A stretch of DNA of 64,000 bases from Elysia crispata. Its lineage: Eukaryota; Mollusca; Gastropoda; Plakobranchidae. Positions 54,534 to 64,000 of this stretch are shown here, piece after piece. Every line of letters starts with the position of its first letter. Positions within the stretch are counted from its first letter, which is position 1. The stretch covers positions 514,001 through 578,000 of the forward strand of contig JAWDGP010006665.1 in NCBI GenBank assembly GCA_033675545.1, given 5' to 3'. Below the pieces are notes generated by a model. That model saw nothing but the letters and a program-made list of their open reading frames with translations, was not told where the DNA came from and did not search any database. The translations under genes and the position numbers were made by a program.

Positions 54534-57230
54534 CACTTCTGGGAGAGTTGGTCCAGGGCCGTTTTAATGGCGTCTCTAATATGTCACTGTACTTTTGCGT
54601 TGCCGTATTAATTTGTTTCATTACCACAAAAAATAATGAAAGTTTTTGTTTTTTTAAATTAAAGTACATGAACAAGATATTGCTCTTAGCTTTCGCCATA
54701 GCGTGAAAATACAGTACGGTACTTCACTTTCCATGTGAAGAAAGGTCCTAACCCTGAAAACTTTATTGTCTTGACTTTCTGATGAAGATGCCTTGACCTC
54801 ACAAGTATTTCGACCCTAGAAAAGGCACTAAAATTAGAGTCCGCAATAAGCTAATGCATTTCGACGCAAACAATTTCAAAAATAAAAATTCAGAATATTA
54901 GTTTATTAAATCACAGTTCGTCTGTTTTGTTTTTGTTTCGTTTTTTTAACAAAATGAATCTGTAGACCTTAGCTTTTCGGTAAAACTCGGATTGTGTGCT
55001 GATGATGGCCAACATCATTTACCATCATGTACTAAAAAAATTAAACTATATTTACCAAAGCGGCTTCCACGCTAATTATATTTTCTCTCCTGCTTTATCC
55101 CTCCAAAACATTTTAATAAAAGCTGTTGACCATTCTGGTCATTAACAGCTGTCTGACTCCTAACATGCTGACCCGATTAAAGAAAGTTCGTACAGTAAAC
55201 CATTAGTTTCAAACTGTTTTTAGCCTGCCAGTGGGAATTTTTTTCTCAACGATTTGGGTTTCTCTGAGAGTAACTAACATCACTGATTTGAGTTGTGTTT
55301 TAGGTCACTTCAATTACATTGAATCATTTGCTCATTACCCACATAATGAATTGTGATGACGCAGCAGAAGCGAGATACAGTAGTGACAGAGATATCCCCT
55401 TCAATGCAAAACTCAATAGAAGGGTTGATTTGGTGATATCCTATCCTCAGAGCTCAAAGATGAACCATGCACACACACAAACGGATACAATGCACGTATC
55501 TTGGACGGTTATTCAGCCACTGCGCCAATGTTTTTGTTCGGAACAACTTTTATTTTTTTGGCCGTTAAAAATTGTGAAACATTCAATGTTCTGAGATTTT
55601 ACCTTACAGACTGTTACCATTAAAGCAATCTAATTGGTGAAGTTGTCATTTGAAAAGGAAATTCGACCAGCTTACTGGGCTTTATTCCGTTATTGTTCAT
55701 AATTACGATGATTTTATACTGCATTTTTTATGTTACTTTAAATTTTACAATAACATTTTCAATCACTAGTGCTTCACGATTAATTTTATTAGTGTCACTC
55801 TGGTCCCAATAAACTTGAACATAAATAATCGCGCTTTTTTGCTGAGTATGGCTGTCCAAGCACCTTGAGACAGTGGTGATTTTTCGATTGTCTGTCATGA
55901 TTTCTTGCTTAAAATAAGAATCAGAAAAGATGAAGCATAATGATTAAAAAAAAAAATAATAATCTGAAGATAATGAACCGTTAAAGTTTTCCCACATGCT
56001 CTCGATTTTCATCCAACAGATAATAAAGGCTTTCGCAAAATCGAAAGACACGGGATCTCATTTAGATCTTGTTAACCACCGTTAAGCATGCATTTATCAT
56101 AATGAAATTAATTACCACTATAAATTCTCATACTTTCATGACACTTCCGTTTGTTTGTTTTTTCGAATTCATGCCCGCCGATAATTATTATTATTAGTTT
56201 TGTAAGTTGTAACATCCGTAAAAGTTTATCTGCACACCATATGTTAACCTTTCCTGTACCTTAAATGTGAGCTTTAAAGATATTGTGAGCTGTCTGTACA
56301 ATAGACCTATTTAGATACTGAATTTTTTTTAAAATTTGTGGATAAAACCAGGCCTATCTAATATTAAATTGAATGTTTTGTTTTGTACATTTTGGAGCTG
56401 CACTCTACTTTTTTTTACGGTGCTTCACAACTATGTAATATTGTAGTACATGCCGATGTTTCATGTCATAGTCCTTTGAAACAAACTCGACTCTCGAATC
56501 AGAGTTCTGGATCCGAACGATATATGGGTCATGAGTCGAGTTCTCGGGAAGACTCGCGAAACACATTTTAATCACTTTGGTCATGTATAACATGGGTCCC
56601 GCCTAGAGACCATAGAATATCTTGACACTATGCGAGAATAATATACCTTTCAGAAATCTCGAAATTTTGATTTGCAAAAGTTTATTCAACTTTAAAGTTC
56701 CTGACGGAGGCCATTAGTCCCCATGGACTAATAGTGGGCGTTCTGCTTCCAACAATTCGCAGGGGTCTCAATCTTTTCTAAGCATGAGACTTCCCAATAC
56801 GGTGTCGATGTCATAGTTTCATCACTCGATCTTCACAGGTTTTCATTTCTTCCTAGTGAATAATACACATTGTTGAAATATAGGAGGGCCGGTAATTATA
56901 TCGTTTTCAAACATTTTCTTAAAGATCGTTTTAAAACTTTTTTGCAAGATATGGATTAAAAAAAAAAAAGAATGCTTGGAGGAAATTCTTAGAAGTGCAT
57001 TTATTATTTTGAACTTGCATGAAGATGAGTTTTTAAAATGATGTATAGAAAAAGAGTAGAATTGTTACAAAATTAGCTAATTATTCTTTTAAGGTAGATT
57101 ATCTAAACAAGTTGCATTGTCTTACAGCTCCTAGAATCGCTTAGCACTGGCAGATTTCAAAGCTGTGCAGATATAGCTGCAGTTATTGTGTCAAAATTTG
57201 CATATAATAACATGGGGGGAAAAGGTTGTT
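54534..57230 (+). other. Probable 3' UTR of the MS4A-like gene and intergenic DNA
   Basis: AATAAA words at 54881, about 55113 and about 55806 are candidate poly(A) signals. A small perfect hairpin, ATTAGTCC/GGACTAAT, lies at 56713-56732. No supported coding sequence; the open frame at 55319 has no recognised domain. Confidence 0.4.
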
Positions 57231-57326
57231 GGTAACCTATATAATCCTATGGTAACCTATATAATCCTATGGTAACCTATATAATCCTATGGTAACCTAT
57301 ATAATCCTATGGTAACCTATATAATC
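57231..57326. repeat. 20-bp tandem repeat, about 4.8 units
   Basis: GGTAACCTATATAATCCTAT repeats exactly four times from 57231 and then breaks after GGTAACCTATATAATC. The identity between units suggests a recent expansion. Confidence 0.97.
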
Positions 57327-57468
57327 TGCTTCCAAACCCAGTCACAAGTGGAAAAAAAGGAAAGATCAGTGGATAAGAGAGGGAAAAGAAAGGGAGTAAG
57401 ACAGATAGAATGATAGATCTATGAATAGACATGTAAATAAACATATGTTTAGATAGATAATTTTACAA

Positions 57469-57471
<3 letters not shown>

Positions 57472-57563
<92 letters not shown>
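57472..57563. repeat. (GA)n microsatellite
   Basis: About 90 bp of nearly pure GA dinucleotide. The Ser-Leu frames on the minus strand are artefacts. Confidence 0.97.
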
Positions 57564-57567
<4 letters not shown>

Positions 57568-57689
57568 GTGGGGAGGAGGGAAGCATGAGTGGGAGTGACA
57601 GACAGACCACAGGTGCAAAGGCATGACTGTGGAGAATGAACGTAACAAACTAAGATAAAACTATGTCCATAAACTTCAGATATCAACAA

Positions 57690-60600
57690 GCCAACCAGTC
57701 AGACTTTCACTGCATAATGCGTTTCTTTTATTGTATTCATTCTTCACAAGTCAAGGTTCGGGTACTGACTGTACAATCATTTCAGCAATTATCAAAATGT
57801 ACACATAAGAAATGTCTCTTTACACCAATCGATAAAAAAAAAAACAACCCAGAAACTCAGCAATTTGATTGATGGCACAGGGGCCCTGCTACAGCACAGG
57901 GGGTGGTGTGTTATACACACTATGTCTCACACACATACACAGAATACAACAAATCACCTAGTGGCTTGTAGCTTGGGATGGACTGTATAAATGACGCAGC
58001 CAGATTTAACACTGTAAAATTAGTTCTAACTCAGTTCTCAGAAATCTCAATTCATTGAGACCCATGTTATGAATGCGAAAGAAATAATGGTTTTGATTGA
58101 ACTGCGCCTCAAAGTCACTTTCATTGCATTTCCATTGCAATTATTTGGAAATATTTTTATTATAAAATTTCTTATTAGAGTTATTTTATTACATGTACAT
58201 TTTCACCATTGGGTAGTGATAATAGTGTTGATTTTCTTACAGTAACTTAATTACCTCAATCACACAAGTCAGTTTGCTCATCCCTGATATTCATGGGATA
58301 AAAACTTTCAAACCATATTGTTCCAAGATTATTTTGGAACTTTCAGTGAGAAAGGTAGAGAATATAGTCTTTCATAATAAAAACAAGAGTCCCCTACAAT
58401 TCAGATGGAATCATGAATGCCGCCTTTCTTGGCAGTCTTGTAGGTAAAAAAAAAAACTATGGATTTTCTTTGCAGGATAACTGGGCTACTGTTTCATTTA
58501 AAATAAAAACAAAATGAAAAATACACGGAGAGTATTTATGCATTGTTGAATAACTGGCAGAATCTTTGATATTTAATGCCTTGTTTCACAAGTTTGATTT
58601 CAACGTTGATGTCAGCAAATCAGGATCAAAGGAAAAAACAATAATATTTAAAAAAAATAATTTCTTCCACGTCAAAATTTATAACATTAATATATACTGT
58701 ATTTGAAGCTCTGCAAAGTTAAATGATAATGATCCTTTTTTTTTACAATGTTATTTAAAAAAAATCCATAAATACATTTCCCAACATTTTCACTCTTATT
58801 ATTTTCACTGGTGAATTTTGAGTGTTAAAAGATAACAGATTACAGTAAGTGGCATCTTCAAAACTCAGAGCAATGTTTATTAGAATTTGTAGTAAATTGC
58901 AATGGTTTTGCTTTTTTTAGACTTGTGATTATATTGATCAATACAAGATTTTGAACATAAAAAACACAACGTCATGTGAAAAACATTTAGTATAAGTTTT
59001 ACTTGGTTTTAGGATGAAATAATGCCCATTCTATAGGCCTCCATACCGGCTCATCACAACATATATATTGCTTGATGACACAGTGAACTGTGAAAAGGAC
59101 AGACAGTTACCACTGACATGAAAACACTAGTGTTAATAATAACAGAACCCAGAGCGGCATGGATTATTAAACATGAGTAATTTTGTGGGTCCATCGCATC
59201 TAGCCCCATAGTATACATACATACACACTGTATAAAACTTAAACAGCATACTCAGGAGGTTAAAGCCCCCTCACTATAGTTTATAGTTATTGCTTTCTGA
59301 TCAGGTTTATACATATTTTATGATTTCTGAAATTAAAAAGTAAAAGATTTTAACTAAATAAATATTAACAGCTATAAAAATTCTAGGCACTGAGAAATAA
59401 ACAAATATTGCTGTAAACAATAGGGGAGAAAGCACAGTTAAAAAAAAAATTTCAATCATAAAAATAATAATCAAACAAACCCCAGTGATATTGTTTCAAA
59501 TGGAGGATAAAGCTGCTTGCTATTAGAAGGGCAGTGTGTGCATCAAATTACGTAGCTGCAACCAGTTGCGTTAATTATCGTTGGAAACCAATAGAAAGAC
59601 AAAACTTAACGACATAATTGATTCAATAAAGTTTCAACTCACTATTATTGAAAAGAATTTTCCAAACCATACCTTTTGAGTTAAAATATGGGTTCAAGTT
59701 GAAGAATGTTGTGAGGTGAGTGATGAAAAGTACATGTGATATGACTATCGACTTTTTCATATGATCCAGAAAAAAAAAAAGAATTAAGAATTAAGAACAA
59801 AAATCATTCTATTTCAAAGTATCAAAGAAAGCTTAAATCTTTTTCCTGCAGTATGTTGTTGCTACCACTGAGAACAGTAAGAAAATTCTACACATTTGAA
59901 TCTGGTATGAAATATAACTATTTCTACTGAAAGAGAAGAGAATCAGACTTTGCTGTTCACAACATTCCCGACAGTATCCAATGCATATCATCAGAAATGA
60001 GGAACCTTATGTGTGTCCTACAAAGGTCAATTAGACCAGATCATTACAACTTCCAGGAGCATAAAGATAAATCATGTTATCATAAATCATCTTATTCTTT
60101 TGCAAAAAAGAACATATTTAACCCCATCAAGTCTCTTGTTAAAGATGAACTAAAAAAAAGTTTAGAAGATAAATAAAGATGAATTCACAATAGATTTATA
60201 CTCTTGTTTCTAAAAGCTATTATTTAAAAAGAAAGCATACAAAAATTAGGAATTTAAAGAAAAGTGAGAAATCAACATTTTAACAAAGTCACATTGAGAT
60301 TGCTAGGAGTCCTTTTTTGCTACAAGACAGCAGACAAAATGATTTGCTTTTTTAAATTGAATACTGTTATTGCCACCTTCAAAATAGTATAGTCATCCTT
60401 TACATAGAATTACTTAGCAAAGTGAGAAAGCTTCACTGGAAGTTGTGTATCTGGAAAATATTGAATGTGTTAGACACCCTTTCAATTCTTCTATTTCAAG
60501 CTAAACTCAAATAAATTCAAAACTTAGATTGTAGAAACTTTCTGTCCCAAACTATAATTTACAAAGGACAGTTGTTTGGGTGTTTTTATATTGTTTCTTT

Positions 60601-62905
60601 ATTGGACAAGAATTTTTTTTTACATGCCAGACTAGTTGGGAAGTAGATTTTGCCATACTTTGTTATGAAAAATGACAGTTTTAACAGGCAAAGTTCAATA
60701 TCATTGAGACTCTTTTCAATGATACATACTAAGAATATTGTAATTTAGATAATACAGAAGACATATTAAACACTTTGAAATGCTGTATGACCTGACTTAA
60801 AGTTAGCCTTTTGAATTTAGTCTGTTATGCTAAGCATTTTAAACAAGTTTTAGAAAAAAAAAAAAAAGAAGCCTGTTTTGCTTTTTGCCAAACATTTTAA
60901 AACGAACAAATAAAAACTGTGAAAAAGTTACAGATATGTTTCAAATCAACACATTATGTGACTTCAGCTTTAGCAAGACAGTATGAGCTGCCTGATTAAA
61001 GTGAAACACACTGTGTTTATGATGCAATCAAGCAAAAGAGACTCGAGCGAAAATATATTCATCATCAAGCTTACATGTGACGTTGAAGGAGAAGTAGAAC
61101 AGTCAGACTGTTCTTCCACTCATAAATTGAATGCTCCATCAGATGGGACAAAATTTTTAATCTAAGCCCACTTCAATGACTAGTTTGGAAATTTAGTTGC
61201 ATCACATTAATGTCATTCTCATAGTCAATAAGCTGATCCTATAATATTACTTACATTTGTTTTTTGAAATTATTACATCAGTCTACAGAGTACAAAAATT
61301 CTATAAACAAAGCAACACGCGCAAACAAACTTACAGAAGTCTTCTAAGGAATATAAAATAAGTTTAACTTACAAAATGCTCTGAAAAGAGAAAAAAGAAA
61401 ACATCAGAATTACAAATCTTCATATCTTTTTTACTTCTCTTAAAGGAGCTTCCAAAGACTGGCCAAAAAAGCACCAAAATGAAAAAAAAATATTCTTGCA
61501 ATATTTTTACCAATACTGGTACAGATCTAACAATGAAAGTGAGGATAACAAATGAAATTTACAAAGTTATATGTCTCATTCAAAGGTATTTACATGAAAG
61601 GGCAAGAATAGGTTTTTTTTTTCCACACAAGTAAATAGATGAGGAATTGAGTAGTAACATTCTAATATAAGGAAAAATAAATATTCAAGTTTCAGTCAAT
61701 ACTTTGCCCTCGATCATTTACCCAGGGACAAAAAAAAAGTAGAAAGATCAGCGTAGTACATTGTAATCTCTGGAGAAAAAAAAATTCTCTCAGAACTTGG
61801 GACTTTAAATGGATGGATAGTGTAAGAGGAGGTGGATGCATATATAAAACATTATCTGGATCCAAGTTTTGAAAGAGCAGGCAAGGTAGCCAGCCACATG
61901 AGGCTTTGGGTTTTGGTTTGGCTTCTTGCTTGAGGATATTGAGTTGCATTTGATTCTTATTTACAGGAAGATCAAACCTATCAAGGCATGTTGTCTGAGT
62001 TGACCTGATTATCGATGGCAGTGAGTGTCATTTGCAAGAGACCAATACTCAGTTTAACTCATTAGAACAGAAAGAACCTTAGACATGGATCACATTTGTT
62101 GAAGAAATGTAGAGCGTCTATTCCAGAGCCTTATAATGCAAACATAATTAATTTGCTCATTTAGGGCAAATGCTGAATTCTTATTTCATTTTCCTTTCAT
62201 TGACATGACACCACTTTCCACAGCTTAAAACTGATGACTTTTCTCTAAGACAGCCATTACGAGACAAGCAACATTAGAATCACCATGAGAATACCCTACT
62301 GCTCTAATTACTTTTAACTCGATAGACCATCGGTCACACTTCTCGTAGAAGGCTTATATAGGTAAACTAATCCACTTTCAATGTATAAGCACACCTAGTT
62401 GGAAAACATAACTTATTGAGAGCTATCAAGAGTCCTCGATGGTTTTCAACATGTCTAACTGAGCCACCATTGGTTTATTTGGGCACTGTCTCTGACTACA
62501 CTGAGATCATTATAACAACAGAACAAATCTCTTCATACCTCAAGCATGGGGTGTTAATGTTAAACAGAGGGTTTACAAGAAGCATTTGACCTCAGACCCT
62601 ACCAGTACATTAAGCTGCTTTTCTTCAATTCCATCACTTGGGTGTTGCTCTTTAATATTTCATCCATTTAATTTAAACTGAACAAAGAAATTTGAGGGAA
62701 AATATATTCCACTTGTTGTTCAGGAGAAAAACCAGTCAATTTTGACTCCTAGATTCTCTTGACAGATGACGAAAGGGAGCAATCTAAGGAATACTTGTCA
62801 TTTAGCTCAAAAACAGGCATATGTTTTTGCTTTTGATTGTTTCTGATTTTGGTTCATGTTTGTTTTTTTGCCTGGATATAGGTGTATCACTGGATCAGGC
62901 TAGCC
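57690..62905 (-). other. AT-rich stretch, possibly a long 3' UTR of the SH2-like gene plus intergenic DNA
   Basis: No supported coding sequence in 5.2 kb. On the minus strand, AATAAA complements are at 62474-62479, about 430 nt after the stop of the downstream gene, and many more occur further down, for example near 57728. How far the UTR extends cannot be set from sequence alone. No repeats larger than mononucleotide runs were seen here. Confidence 0.4.
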
Positions 62906-63364
62906 TTACATCTTTAACTGGTCTACAAAGTCAGCCATCTCAGATAAATAGCTGTAGTTGTCTTTATACATCACTCCAGCTTCCCTCTCTCTGACTGCTC
63001 CACCAAGAGGTCTATCACCACCAGCGCCACCAGCGCCACCACCAGCACCTCCGCGGCCCTGCTGGAGCGGCTCCCTCGCGCTCATCACGGAACTGCTACA
63101 CATGGAGGCCGTCGACTGACTGACGCCGGAGTCACAGCTGCTGCCGTTAATGACAGTCCTTGTCACAGTTTGGGTCCGTGTGTAGCGAGCGTCCTGGCGT
63201 CCTGTGGGGGAGGGGGCGTGGCTTGGTGAGGACGATGGGGAGGAGCTGTGCCCGGATGCAGTGGCCTTGACCTTGGGCAGGCGCAACGTGCATGGCAGCA
63301 TCTCCCGCATGACCGTGTGGTGTGTGACCAGAGCCGCCAGACTGGACCACTCCTTGTCCAGGCC
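62906..63364 (-). CDS. Last coding exon of a probable SH2-domain protein (152 aa visible)
   Basis: A polypyrimidine tract and TAG acceptor (63366-63365) precede an exon that opens in phase 0 with GLDKEWSSLAALVTHHTVMR and then EMLPCTLRLPK, ending in TAA at 62906. S-L-x-x-L-V-x-H-H-T...LPCTLRLP fits the end of an SH2 domain (helix B and the last strand); RIN-family SH2 domains have a comparable SRDVLPFTLKLP end. After this come a Ser/Pro-rich stretch, a Gly/Ala-rich stretch (GRGGAGGGAGGAGG) and a C-terminal YLSEMADFVDQLKM. GC content is far above the rest of the window. The remaining exons lie beyond the window edge. RIN proteins continue into a VPS9 domain, which is absent here, so the family is open. 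Confidence 0.5.
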   Translation of the reverse strand, partial: GLDKEWSSLAALVTHHTVMREMLPCTLRLPKVKATASGHSSSPSSSPSHAPSPTGRQDARYTRTQTVTRTVINGSSCDSGVSQSTASMCSSSVMSAREPLQQGRGGAGGGAGGAGGDRPLGGAVREREAGVMYKDNYSYLSEMADFVDQLKM

Positions 63365-63939
63365 CTACAGGGTGAAAGAAAAAGCAAATTCAATAGTGGC
63401 GCAGAGGACAAATAGATCTATATGCATGAAGAATTCCATAGCAAAATGTATTATATTCATCTTTTCAGTTTGCTTTAGGAATGGACCAGCTGCTCTTTAT
63501 AATCTTTATCAGAAACGAGGTTTTGTTGGACTAGCCATAATCATAATGGAGCTATTAAACATAATCAATAAGAAAGACAACATGTAAAGACTTGAGAGGA
63601 AAAAAAATCCGACTCCGTATATTTTTCTCCTTTCTTTTAACGCAATAATGACGTGAAATGTCACGGTGCCCTTAAAATCATTTTTGTATACAAAAAAAAA
63701 GAAATCAATGGTATCATACAGGTTCAGGTTGTACAATAAGCGAGAACAATGTGTACAGACGTCATCAAAAGAATGATATTTCTTGTTTCATAGATTCATC
63801 AAGATGAGCTACATCGGCTAATGCGTATGCCTTGAGTTATTATAAAGCTACAGCCTCTTACGTCGAGGCTTCCAAGCAAATTAAAATTGTATTGATCCTA
63901 TAAGACATTGTAGCGAAATATCAAACATCACGCAAACAA

Positions 63940-63987
<48 letters not shown>

Positions 63988-64000
63988 AAATAAGGATGCA
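63365..64000 (-). other. Intron of the SH2-like gene, ending in (AT)n
   Basis: AT-rich with no recognisable exon. An (AT)n microsatellite occupies about 63941-63982. Small open frames on both strands in 63400-63740 lack domains and span A/T runs. Confidence 0.6.

Overview
This is AT-rich eukaryotic nuclear DNA from an invertebrate, most likely a mollusc. The reasons are intron-rich genes with canonical GT/AG splice sites, very high microsatellite density, scattered LINE, Penelope-like and MITE relics, and proteins resembling bilaterian families. There are no bacterial operons, ribosome binding sites or CRISPR arrays. The taxon is an inference from genome texture and was not tested.

Five protein-coding loci can be supported, four of them complete. 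They were rebuilt exon by exon from splice sites, reading phase and remembered human family members. (1) 218-5224 (+): an SH3BGRL-family thioredoxin-fold protein, 3 exons, 93 aa. (2) 15328-22877 (+): CNTD1, a cyclin-box meiotic crossover factor, 7 coding exons, 330 aa. (3) 30631-40147 (-): PPP1R7/SDS22, the leucine-rich-repeat regulator of protein phosphatase 1, 8 coding exons, 329 aa, with a probable non-coding first exon near 41.68 kb. (4) 47161-54533 (+): a four-transmembrane MS4A/CD20-like protein, 5 exons, 288 aa. (5) 62906-63364 (-): the last coding exon of a protein that looks like the end of an SH2 domain plus a low-complexity tail; the rest lies beyond the window.

CNTD1 and PPP1R7 are convergent, PPP1R7 and the MS4A-like gene are divergent, and the MS4A-like gene and the SH2-like gene are convergent. 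The genes have unrelated roles (redox-fold adaptor, meiosis, phosphatase control, membrane protein, signalling adaptor), so nothing suggests a functional cluster.

Between and inside the genes are: a degraded LINE reverse-transcriptase fragment (about 12.2-12.5 kb); a Penelope-like GIY-YIG endonuclease relic (13.75-14.16 kb); a 5'-truncated RTE-like LINE insertion with a perfect 12-bp target-site duplication in PPP1R7 intron 1 (40.74-41.25 kb); three terminal-inverted-repeat elements (15.59, 26.86 and 33.71 kb); tRNA-like SINE fragments; minisatellites with 52-bp, 196-bp, 50-bp and 20-bp units; and long (CT)n, (TTC)n, (AAT)n, (AGT)n and (AT)n arrays. The 50-bp minisatellite (about 34 units) and a roughly 415-bp (AGT)n array lie in introns of the MS4A-like gene. 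I see no clearly new biological system. The best leads are the structured repeats in MS4A-like introns, the TIR elements, the young LINE insertion, and a TCTAGATC-type word concentrated near three gene 5' ends.
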